From Pseudoscleropodium purum (taxonomy: Eukaryota > Streptophyta > Bryopsida > Hypnales > Brachytheciaceae), in NCBI GenBank assembly GCA_963969395.1, contig OZ017799.1, positions 14,572,501 to 14,636,500 of the forward strand: a stretch of DNA of 64,000 nt, given 5' to 3'. Shown piece by piece: positions 12,394-23,279 of this stretch. Each line of letters starts with the position of its first letter. The stretch's first letter is position 1. Below the pieces are notes generated by a model. The model was not told the DNA's origin and ran no database searches. It saw only the letters and a program-made list of their open reading frames with translations. The translations under genes and the position numbers were made by a program.

Positions 12394-14887
12394 AGTCTTG
12401 TAGTCTAGATTTTGTCTATTTCCCAAAACCCAGGACTAAGTATAGGGGTCCTAAAATCAAAGGGAATGGTCAAATAGTCTAATGTTTTGCAGCTAGAAGT
12501 CACTTGTAAGCTAAATTGTTATGGGATTTACTCAACAATTTTACTATAGAAATCAATTGTAAAACCCTCTTATATCCCAAGGATGAATTTGGTAGCCTGT
12601 CCGTTAAATAATGCTATGGACGCATGAGTGCTGTCCCGGTCCTGCCTAGTACTCTAGGGGTATTTTCAAGACAATTTGGCAGGTTTATAAGAGCAATTTG
12701 TCATGCATGATCTAGACTTTTAAATGCAACAATTCACATATATACATTTATAATATATATGTTCATTAATTACTGTGAAGCTTTTTACCAAAACAATTTG
12801 TCCAGTCACTACTTAGCTAGCCAAATTACTAAGTTAAATGAGTATCACAAAGTCCCAGTCCTCTACAACAAATTGTCTCTATCTAATGCAATGGGAATGA
12901 GTGTGTGATGCAATACAATTTACAATATCAACCTCAACATTTAACAAGATAATTTATCCAACACACTATACATGTAACCACAACATTTTAATAAACACAA
13001 CTACTCTTACAATTTGACCTAACTATCAACAAAAACTATTTGTCACACAGTATACTCCATCCGTTACTCAGTCAATTTGTTCCACCATATATTTATTGCT
13101 TCTACTAATTCCAGCACAATACTCTTTTCAGTAATTAAATTGATAAGAACAATTTGCCTATACACTGTCCGCAGTGAAATCTGAACACTACGGCAAATTG
13201 TCTTTAACACAAGCCAACTGTGACTGTACTACATCAACAACATCAACTGCCCCAAGACAAATTGTCAGTTAGAATCCCGGTTGTTAACCACTCTAATCAA
13301 CCAAGAATTCAGACAATTTGCTTCTATTTTACTGACTGTATTATCATTTCAGAAATTCAATCATAAAATAAATTAACTTAATTCTATTTTGGACAACTGG
13401 TCTATCTACACATAACTCTGGATTTAATCACACATACACATATTCAGGTCAATTTGACTTCATACATCAACAGCATAAGAATAAGTCAAATTGTCATACC
13501 TGGATCCGTTCTTTCAACATCCAATTCTTTAATCTCCCAATTTTTACACACATCAATTTAAAATATATATATAACACCGTTGGTCAAATTCATTGTTGAA
13601 ATTCTTTAGACAACTTGTCTCTAATTTCTTTTAATTCTTTGAAACTAGTTCTAATTCTTTATTATGATTACAGTTATGACTTTGACAATTTGTCTACTCA
13701 CAGCCATATACTAAATCTTTGATACACCACTTTTCTACATAATTCATAGAATGGAAGCAGTCCGAACAATACAAAGATTATAAATAAACTTAACCAGACA
13801 ATTGGTCAAAAGTACAAATTACAATGCTTCAGGAACTTATCTGTAATTAGCTGATCTGCATCACTGGTTCCAGCAAATTGTTTTAGTCTACATGCCGACT
13901 CCACAGCATCCGCATTATCAACTAGTTGGCAAATCGTTTGCTTCGTTTGATTTACGAAAGTCACACAAACAAATTGTCTTCTGATCTCGATAAATTGCTA
14001 TTCATTTACTCACAGTAATACACTGACAATTCGACTCATACATTCATGATACAAAACTAAACCAGTCAACTTGTCTAAACATGAATCCACCATTACACAA
14101 TTCACACGAATTCACACAAACACAGCTTTAACAGTGCACAATTATTCACAGACAATTTGTCTTCTAATCCATTCAAACAACCACATATTCATCATAATCA
14201 AACTGTGCACAACTTTCACCAAGAAATCACACACACACCGAATGCTCACACCACAATTCAGACTAGTCACAGAATCAGTTCAATATTTGACAAATTGCTA
14301 AATATTGCTATCCACTCACTGGAGCAAAACATACAAATTGTCAATTTTATAATTTTACACAAACAAGACAATTCCACCAAAAATACAATTAGTCACAAAT
14401 AAATGAGGAGATCCAATCACTGGATACTCAAGACAATTTGTTAAATTGATTTACAGTTCAGAGGATCCAATCACTGGATCTTGACTGTAATTTATAAATT
14501 GCCCGATTTAGTCCAATCACTAGATCTAAATTCAAAGCTTACAAGACAAATTGTTTTTAATAAATATTATATTATTGAAGAAGTTCAAAGTACATGAAAA
14601 CGAGACAATTTACAAAAGCTATTTGATAACCGAGAAAGTGAGAGAGACAAAATGACAAATTGCCTGCCTATATGCAAAAACTAAAGACAACTATTCAAAC
14701 CCGAAGTGTAGAGTCAACTTGTCTTTTACCATCTCAAAATTTTTATGTTTTTCTTTCTAAATCCTTTCTAATCTGGCAATTTGTCTATTTTCCTACTCTA
14801 TTGTGTGAACTCTTCGTCAATTTGTCTCTATTCACACTATTCACAGCAAATTGTCAAAATTTGAAAACTTCACGAGACTACAAGTCT
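12394..14887. mobile_element. Solo-LTR-like unit A, 2484 bp, with target duplication AGTCT
   Basis: The unit at 12399-14882 begins TGTAGTCT and ends AGACTACA, an 8-bp inverted repeat with TG/CA ends. It is flanked by the 5-bp direct repeat AGTCT at 12394-12398 and 14883-14887. TG/CA ends plus a 5-bp duplication are the classical signature of an LTR retrotransposon end. Only one such unit is present, so a solo LTR is the simplest reading. The homologous R2 sequence near 20512-20532 lacks it. It contains no convincing ORF, but about 30 copies or near copies of GACAAATTGTC fill most of it. Confidence 0.72.
12655..14860. repeat. Array A: interspersed GACAAATTGTC palindromes
   Basis: The near-palindrome GACAAATTGTC (or GACAATTTGTC) and one- or two-base variants recur roughly every 40-90 bp through the LTR unit, for example at 13257, 13684 and 14151. 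The sequence between copies does not repeat, so this is neither a microsatellite nor a classical satellite. Confidence 0.65.
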
Positions 14888-15502
14888 CTTGGTCGCATTC
14901 TTGGTACTATCAAAAAATTATTTGTAAGGAGGGTGCATGGGGTTTATTTCATGGCGTTTGGACCTAAGGTGTAAAAATTATTGGATTTCAAAGTTTTTCT
15001 GAATTAAAAGATTAGATGATTATTTTTACTTTTATTTTGACTGCAAAAACAATACAAGGCACACTAGTCACTTTGATATTAATTGTTAAAATTTCAAGGC
15101 TTCTTTTCCATCAAAAAACATTCAAAATTGCCATTTTTATAGTAAAGAGGAAAAAAAATTTATTGTTGTTTTGGCATATATTTAATTGTAGGATCTTGTA
15201 CTAGACTTGTACAAAAATATGTGTAAGAAATTTCACAAACTTTGACTTTGTAGATTGCAAGATATTTGCGTTTGAAATGAAAAAAACATATTTTTTTTCA
15301 CCTTGCTCATCTACAATTTTTTATTATGAATTGTTATAACTTATCATTTTTGTTCTACTAATTTAAAATTTTTAGTTTTATATGATAAAAAATTGAGTTG
15401 AGAGTCTAGGAATTTTTTTTAAAAAACACACAACACTTGGTTTTTGTTCATTAAAAAGTTATTAAGAAATAGGTTCAAGATTGAAAAAAGAATTCTAAAT
15501 TG
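14888..15502. repeat. R2 dispersed repeat, right part
   Basis: Continuation of the R2 sequence after the LTR unit. It aligns with about 20525-20750. No coding capacity was seen; short open frames here are chance frames. Confidence 0.45.
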
Positions 15503-16422
15503 TTAACGCCTAAAGGACCAAGGTGCTTTTTTTGGCAACATAACTTTGGGGGGCAGGTGCATGTGAGCACAAATTTCCATATTTATGGCCCAAATTTTAA
15601 TAGAAGGTGTGGACAAAGAATATCTTTCATGTGCACTAAATTTCAAGACATTTGAAAATACGAGTCAAAAGTTATGGCCTAATATGTAGTTTGTTTCTCA
15701 ACTCGAGTAATCCAAGTAGATCTAAAAATATCACTTTTTTTAAAAACAAAAATTTGAAATTAATTTTATAGATTTATGTATATATGAAAAGCTTTGAATC
15801 ATTCCATTTTTATCAATGAGTCAAAAGTTATGAAGGGTTTTAGTTTGTGGGCAATTATGGATTCTCTACTCTAAAATAAACTTTGAAGTTCTTTATTGAA
15901 TTCGATTCTCAATATTTTTGAAAAAAAATAAAAATATTAGGTGAACATTGTTTATTTCAACATTGCAACCATTGGGATTGGCATTTTTCAATTCTATAAC
16001 TAAATTATTAACAATTTAGTATTTTGATTCATTCTCTACTTCTTTCTACTTACTATTTTTTTCCTATATGTTGTACAATTCCAAATGATCTGAAATTTTC
16101 CAACACATGGCCAACTTGCTTTGAAGAATAAATCCAAAGAGTTGCAACCATTTTGGACATTTTTTCATACAAAGGTGACCTTGTAAAGTACAACTGCCCA
16201 GTTTTTTGTAGGGCCCAAAAAAGTCTTTTTGTGAATTCAAACGCTAATATCTTGCAATCTACACAATGTAAATTTCTGAATTTTTTTTCCACATCTTCTA
16301 AAATTATCATATTATAAGATCCTATGGTTGGATGTTTCCAAAAATGTTTTTAAATTTTTTTGGTACTTGTCCTAAAAATGGCAATTTTGGTGAAAATATA
16401 GTCAAGGGACTTTAGGGGTTAA
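15503..16422. repeat. R1-family element, about 920 bp, with inverted termini
   Basis: It begins TTAACGCCTAAAGGACC and ends GGGACTTTAGGGGTTAA, an imperfect inverted repeat. It is the reverse complement of the 9172-12000 copy over most of its length. TTAA at both edges would fit a TTAA-targeting DNA element, but the superfamily is not established. It has no transposase. Confidence 0.6.
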
Positions 16423-17050
16423 TAACTTTAAGATGGAATTGAAGTACACTAATTTCAATGGTGAGATTTTTCTAGAAAGAGATCCTAACCTTGTGGAATT
16501 TTTTTTTGAGAAATTGTAAAAATTGAGGTCAAAAATGAATTCCATAAGTTATTTTTTTAAGAAGATTCTTTGATTGCCCCCCAAATAAGATTGTCCCATT
16601 AGAAGAGATTTTGGAGCTCCAAGAGACTACGAGTTGTCAAGCCCTACAAACGTTGTAAACGTAGCCAGCAATGCAATCTAATGTGGCCAAGAGAGTACCA
16701 CGTCATTTACCCCCCCAAAAAAATTAAATTTTTTTGAATTCTTTTTGTATTCCAAGAATTTAATTTAATTCTTATTATGACAAGACCAAAATTCTTTATT
16801 GCTTAAAATTCTTAAAATTTTCATGAAAATAAATCACTTCTATTTTTAGGTGGCAATTCTAGTTTCAATGTCAACACTTTCAAATCACTGGAAGTTTTTT
16901 TTCAACTTCATTTGGCTCTAAAATTTCATACAAGTAGTAGAAAGTCGCTTTATTTACCCTCAATTGAAAAAATAGGAAGAAACAATAAAAGGCTCCCCAA
17001 AATAACTCTCTTTTATTTTTGAAAAAAAAAAAAAAAAGGAAAGAGAGAAG
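16423..17050. other. AT-rich intergenic DNA
   Basis: Contains homopolymer runs, including a long A run near 17023. I see nothing coding. Confidence 0.4.
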
Positions 17051-18159
17051 AAAAAGTGCATGTTTTATATTTTTTGAAATTGAGCGTTAAAAAAATTCAA
17101 GAGCACATGATAAAAATTGGGCCCCTCTCATCGCTTCACATTAATTGGGCCCCGGCGTTGAACTTGGGACCCATGCAAATCCGGCTGACCCTCCATCCGG
17201 CTCTAGAGACTAGACCAAGTGTAAAGAGGGCCTCACGACGGAACAGTTGACTTCAGCTCGTTGCTTGCAGTGCAAGCAAAGCCTGCCTGGGCTCCTGTCG
17301 GCGAATCCAATTGCTTCCGCCCCTCTTTCCTCCAAACCTCCCCATCCCGATTGCAGACAGCCCTCACCGTCAGTTGGAATTTCTCCGACTGTGGCAAGAA
17401 ACTTAAATTAGGTTGAAACTCATGCAGTTCGAGTGTCGTCTCGTTTTCTAATAGCCGGAAATTTGGGCTTAATTGGGTCGCCAGGCAACCAATTCTAGCT
17501 CCTCCTTACAGCACTTTGTTAGGGCATCGATCGAAGCTTTGTGCAGGGATAGATGGTGTCTCTCTGGGTTGTCGTGAGGTCCTTTGCCATGCCAACTCCA
17601 CATTCTCGCTGGATACGGAGATCACCTAAACCATGGTTACGAAGAACGCCAGCGCTTTGTAGCTCGACGTTGATTTCAACGTTTTTCAATTTCATTTGAG
17701 AGGATCTTTCGCCTCTAGAACCCACACAGGTTGATGAAAAAGAACTGAGAAATACGCAACACTTGAAGTCGAAATTGCTAACTGGAAACCTCAAACCTTG
17801 AATATTCAATCGTTCTCTGCAACAATGACGGGATTTTAGGCCTGGCTAGCAATCTCTCTGCCGAGCTTCGGTGAGGTGGGTTGTACCAAATTTTTTGAAT
17901 TCTTAGCGTTGATATGTATCGGAAGTAGTGCAATTTCGAAAGCCAGGAAAGCCTAACGAAATAGCGCCTCGCAGGAGATTGCTCTGAATTTAGCAGACCT
18001 AGATTGCGAGACCTTGCAATCAAGAAATTGTAGGGGGATTGTCGCTCAACCTGAGGAGCAATTAGTCTGTGACATGTCCACAGAAGAATTAAGCTTCCTG
18101 TTAGCTGTTACGCGTAATAATTTGCACGGGTCGTCTACGTGTGCTGAAGGTCTGTTCCA
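17051..18159 (+). promoter_or_regulatory. 5' flank of the PARP-like gene
   Basis: A GC-richer stretch than its surroundings, immediately upstream of the PARP-like gene. It probably holds the promoter, the 5' UTR and possibly an untranslated first exon. An upstream ATG frame from about 18074 overlaps the chosen start in another frame and could act as an upstream ORF. In-frame stops precede the ATG at 18160. Confidence 0.35.
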
Positions 18160-19439
18160 ATGCGGGACGATGATGTTTCAATGGAGGATGCTGATGCTGC
18201 GGCGGTGGATATTAATGACATTACGATGGTGGATGTTATCATGGAAGACGCTGAATTACCAATTGAAGCAGCTGCGGAGAGTCGTGGAGGTAATGAATTC
18301 GAGAGGTTCGGAGAAGTCGAGGCTTTTCGAAACGGAGGTGTGTGTCGTCTTCCTCTGTTGCCTTCCGTCGACTTTCAAGGGCTCACTCCTGAGGAGTGCC
18401 ACTTCCGATTGGCCGAGTCTCAGTTTCTCCGCATGTCCACAAACAGGACCAAGAAGGTACTAACTAACGTTCAGAAATTCTACAGTGTCTCCGCAAAATT
18501 TCAGGATTTCAATTAGGTTACATCAGGTTTCAATTTTAGTTTCACACCAGATTTCAGTTCCAGTTGCAGGGTGTCAGAGTTCATGACTTCTATTGCAAGA
18601 TTCTCGTTCTTTCGTTCCATTTTGTGCCGTGCGGAATGAATTCTCGTCTTTCTTTCCATTCTGAGCTTCAAGTTTCTTGCCCACATACTAGCCCTGCTGT
18701 AAAGTTTGAAGGCAACTCGTAGTACATTTTCTTTATCTTCTACTCCAGAGTATTTTTTTCCACATGTTTGATGAATTCAATTGTACCCAATTCATTGAAA
18801 GTGTTACATGGTTGAGGATTTCGAGGAGACCACGTGTCTCATTCTTTCTGAATAGGAGAATGAGCGAAGGGAGTGCACACCAGCGACTCCTCTTAACGAT
18901 TCTTCACCAATTAAGAATTTATTCAGTGCAATGGATTTGGTACACCTTGGATGAGTCTTTTGAAATTGATGGACTCTCGTGTTGCCAATTGCATGACTCA
19001 TCTGTCTCTGCCTGTGCCAATGTAGGTCACGAAAGTGGAGTTCATAAAAAACATGCGCCTTGAAGAAAGATTCAACCAGAAGAAGGAAGCGTTCAAGGCA
19101 TCCAACGTACCAGTGGAGGCCCGATTCGTGTTCCATGGCACGGATGAAGCTTCAATTGATAAGATTGCTTCTGAGGGATTTAGAATAGGAGGAACAACGG
19201 GAGTAGCTATAAAAACAGGAGCTGTGTATGGGCGTGGGGTGTACACAGCCTCCAATCCTGACATTTCCATGGCATATTGTCGAGGCTCCAATATGATGCT
19301 GTTGTCCATTGCCATTCCTGGTGACCAAAGACATCACAATTATGGTCATTCCAGAGATGTGCTTGTGATCAAGGATGTGGGACAGTTGCTCCCTCGTTAT
19401 GTGGTCCACTATCGTCCCTTGCAGTATTTTCCATGGTAA
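18160..19439 (+). CDS. PARP-like ADP-ribosyltransferase catalytic-domain protein, 2 exons
   Basis: Exons 18160-18456 and 19026-19439 (GT-AG, phase 0) encode 236 residues. Residues 1-60 are acidic and Met/Asp-rich, with no domain I recognise. Residues about 80-230 resemble the catalytic domain of poly/mono(ADP-ribose) transferases. VTKVEF opens the fold, FHGT carries the NAD-binding His136, and GRGVYTA carries Tyr172. QLLPRYVVHY follows, where classical PARPs carry the catalytic Glu a few residues earlier. No Glu is present there (RDVLVIKDVGQ), so mono-ADP-ribosylation or a non-catalytic role is more likely than polymer synthesis. The protein lacks the WWE, zinc-finger and BRCT parts of large PARPs. 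An in-frame TGA lies just before the ATG, which supports the start unless a 5' exon exists. Confidence 0.78.
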
Positions 19440-19791
19440 CCAAAGGCATGGCACAAGCTTATTGACGAGGCTCTAAGTTCAAGAGTTTCAAATTTTAGAA
19501 TTATGTTGCTGAAAAGAGCAATGAAGAGGGATCAATTTTTTTCTTAACACCATCTTCAGGTGCAAGACAAACTTTAGACGCTTCTTTGTGGTTTAGAATT
19601 GTAAAACCTCAATTTAGGGAGAAGACATGCAACTCATTGTTGGTAGATTGCATGCAATCATGTCTTCTTGTTGTTCTGAAAAATTGCAAGTTGAGTAAGA
19701 ATTCAAATGCAATTGAGAATATTGAGAATTGAAATAGGGAAGACATGGAAGATGGCATTTCATGATTTATAAAATAACTGTACCATTTTGT
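19440..19791. other. 3' flank of the PARP-like gene
   Basis: Presumed 3' UTR followed by AT-rich DNA. Nothing else is seen. Confidence 0.4.
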
Positions 19792-20380
19792 TTAGTCCCT
19801 CAAGGACTAGAGCACTTTTCTGGCCTAAATTGTCAAAAATTAATTAATACTTTTTTGGTCAATGAGAAAAAAATGAATAAATTTTTTTTCTTGAAGGTCA
19901 ACCTTACAAATTTTTACTAGACTACCATGGGCATGTGTAAAATTTTTTTAAGAAATTTTCACCGCATGGATTATAAGATTATAGCATTTGAAAGAAGACA
20001 AAAATATGTTCTTAATTATAACCCCATGTGACAAGTTTAGCAAACTATAACTCCTAGAATGAGATTTTTGCACTACACATTTTTTTCTTTTTTATAGTTA
20101 CATCCTATATTATATGAATTACATATCCACCAAATTTCAAAGGTAGATGTAGAGATTAGTAGAAGATTCTCTAATTGCCCATTTTGCCTAAAAAAATTTG
20201 GGGATAGTATGTCATTTGATTTGGACACCTGATTGGCAAAAATTAAATTCTCATCAAGAAGATTCATGTTCATACCTTATGTCAAATTTTCAAAAAGATC
20301 CATTAGAAATTGACATCATAATAACTTGCACAAATTTTCAATTGGTCATTGTAGCGACCACTTAGTCCTTTAGGAGTTAA
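19792..20380. repeat. R1-family element, about 590 bp
   Basis: The left end TTAGTCCCTCAAGGACTA and the right end TAGTCCTTTAGGAGTTAA are inverted relatives of the other R1 termini. It has no coding capacity. Confidence 0.5.
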
Positions 20381-21780
20381 CAATTTGAGTAGAAGTTAAA
20401 CAACATATCCAATATCATTCCTTTGAAGTAAGTATTTTCATCCAAATATCTATACCTTAAATTAAGTTATTTGTTTTGGTTTGTTTGTTATGGTAAAGAT
20501 CTCCTTGACCGTGAGTCCCTTAGCCAAGTCCTTGGTATAGTTGGAAAGCTCTTTGCAAGAAGGGATGCAAGGGTTTCATTTTGTGGCATTTTTGCCTACG
20601 ACATGAAAGTTATTGAATTTGAAAGCTTTTATAAATTTGAAAATTTGAAAATTACCTTTACATTTATTTTGATTGTAGAAATGACATGGGGCACACTAGT
20701 TCTTTTGAAATTACAATTACAATATTGAAACCTTCTTGCAGATTTCAAAACCATACAAGAAAGTCAAACTTAAATAAGAAATAGTAGGATATGGCTTATA
20801 TAGATATTTGCAAAGTGTCTGTAAAGAATATACAAATCCCATTCTTGTAACTATTTGTATTTTGAACAGTTTTGGTTATTAAGAGTCACTAGACTTTGTA
20901 ACTTCATTAAATTAGTTTTCATGTAAAATTATGTTTTTTAAACTTTTTAAACTCACTAAAAATGAAGAGCTTTTGATTTTTTGAAATCAAAATTTGAGAT
21001 GCTTGATTGAGATTACGTTAGAATGTAATGTGAATTATGCATGACTAATAATGACAATTCTTTAATATTATGCAAAATTCTTTGAATGGTACAAGGGGCA
21101 ATATGTAACTTTATATGACTATTGTAAATTTGAAGTTCTATTGACTATACAAGATGTTCCTTGTACTATCGTACTTTGGTCGTACAAATTGATTTAGCAT
21201 CTTTTCTTTTGTAAGAATTCATAGCTTTTAGCATTACATATCAAAAATGAAATTAGAAAGAAGATGCATACATTGTCACATTCTTCAATTGGCATAATCT
21301 TCTTTACAATCACAAAGTGATTCTACTCCCTTCAATATATTCAAATTCACAATCAATTCAAAATAAACTCTTGTTATAGAATCCCTTTAGAGTGCTTTAA
21401 AGTTCATAATTATTTTGGATGATGAACAAAGTGTTTTTGAAGGATATTTTGTCCAATGAAATTCTCATTCATTTAAAGTAATACTTGAATTTTTTTATAA
21501 CAATATCCTTTTATGATCAAGTTTATCAATTTGAAGTACATCATATGTTTGTACAAAGCTACTAAAAATGAGCAAAAATCCAAAAAGAACTCTGATATTA
21601 ATAATCAATGAAACTATATGAATTTCTTTGAATGCACATGACTAACTATGACATCTTAAGGTGGAAACACCTATGTGCACCAATACCTAAAAAATGGGTT
21701 AAAATGCACACTTCTTAACCCATAAATGACAAGGCGGATGTTTTTCAATTGATGGATGACGAAGAATCTCTCCACATTAG
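20381..21780. repeat. R2 dispersed repeat copy (about 20460-20750) and AT-rich DNA
   Basis: The first part is the uninterrupted relative of the R2 copy split by LTR unit A. The remainder is AT-rich, without a gene I can support. Confidence 0.4.
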
Positions 21781-21831
21781 GAAATTACCCCCCTATTGAA
21801 ACAATACTACTGCAAAAGGTTCGCAATATAG

Positions 21832-21960
21832 TATTGAAAGTGTATTGTTGCAATACAAAAGCAATTTTGCAACAATGTAGTTTCAACAAGAATGTATTGT
21901 TCCCACTAAAATTATATTGTTACAATATTGCTTTTGAACTGCAACAATACACTTTCAATA
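21832..21960. repeat. Long hairpin (inverted repeat, about 45-nt arms)
   Basis: The arm 21832-21876 pairs with 21916-21960 with only a few mismatches, around a loop of about 39 nt. Both arms carry the same AAAGTGTATTGTTGCA-type text. It could be a foldback MITE or a small-RNA hairpin. Runs of C near 21789 and of G near 22590 may be outer ends of a larger element of about 0.8 kb. Confidence 0.55.
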
Positions 21961-23279
21961 TTACTTCCTTTGTCCTACTAATAACCTCCCAAAACCTTCT
22001 TCATGAGGAATTAACTACATTTTTAGTCTTTATACTAGTAATACATGCATTCAAATACCAGTAATTCATCCCCTAGATCTATGCAAAATCTCAAGCTTAA
22101 TTGTAATTGTTTAGGCATCCAAAATTGATGCAAAAAGTGTCATATTTGAGTAGCATTCAAAAATGTTGCTGGTTTGTCATTCTTGATGATTTAAAGATTG
22201 GTGGCAACAATAGGATTATAGAAATATTTGCTCTCAACCTAAATATCCACAACAAGAAAACATGGCACCCTTCATGAACAATTTTTATAGCGCCAAAGTA
22301 GTCACTAAATCCATCGTCAATATGACTATTTGAAGAAGCAACAAGTATAAGTTGCCTCATATAGGCAAGGCCAAGCTTGCTACAAGAGGGATGCTCCCTA
22401 ATCACTTGTGACTTGCCCCCATAAGATCATTCAACACATTTAATGTTTACTCAATAGTTGGAATTAGAAAAAAGAGCTTTTTAGTGGGACAAAAATTGTG
22501 CTTGATTTGGAGGTTTTTAGTGGGACAAAGGGAGTATATTGCAAAAGGAGTGAAACCATTGAAACAATATTGCAACAACACTGAAATAGAGGGGGGATTA
22601 GCTCTTGATGCAAGACAAAAGTACAACTGTTCATCTTTCAAATTTTATGGGAAAAGGGAAGGTCATTTACAATAGCTTGACTTCCAATGAGTACTTTTTC
22701 ATTTTTTTTAATCCCAAATGCACACGATACCAAAACAAATGATTTCCATAGTGACCAATCCATCATTCAAGGGTTAACCCAAAATCAACACAACTTTTTA
22801 AATGCAACCAATGAGAGGTGAGGAGTTATTTTTGAGCAGCCAATGAAAGTAGAGCCACAGAATAGATTATTTTCACTTTGGTATGTATTGTTCTGTCAAC
22901 AGGCACACCACATTGGTTTGCTCAATGGCACATGCCATGCTACTGGTAGTCCCAGTTCTACAGTACAGCAGTATAGAACTTATGGAAGCTTCACTATGCA
23001 CTCAAAAGAGGCAGTTACTGCCTGCCTCCATGATTTGTGGAAGCTTCACTAACATGTAAAATAGCCCGACAAAAGGGCGATAGCCAGGCCGTCAAGTCAC
23101 CTAAAACCCTTGCAACACCCACTCGGTCTAAAGACACTACAGAGGAGAAAGAGGAGTGTTATGAGGGAAATATCATGTACACCTTTTGCAATAACAATTG
23201 CAATTTACTGAATATTTAACAGTTGCAGATAGCGTAGGAAATTTCTCAGGAGGTACAGTAATTTCCAGACGTGATTCTA
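21961..23279. other. Intergenic DNA, including the 3' flank of the TTC38-like gene
   Basis: No exon is supported. The sequence near 22540-22600 shares short words with 21785-21900 in both orientations, as if belonging to the same foldback element. Confidence 0.35.

Noticed and set aside
9392..16310. Related small ORFs at 9392-9595 (plus) and 16053-16310 (minus)
   Set aside because: Similar because both lie in inverted copies of the R1 repeat. They start with TTG or are short and differ by many non-conservative changes, so a coding role is unsupported.
17519..18023. Minus-strand ORFs upstream of the PARP-like gene
   Set aside because: No recognisable protein features. They sit in the presumed promoter and 5' UTR of the plus-strand gene.
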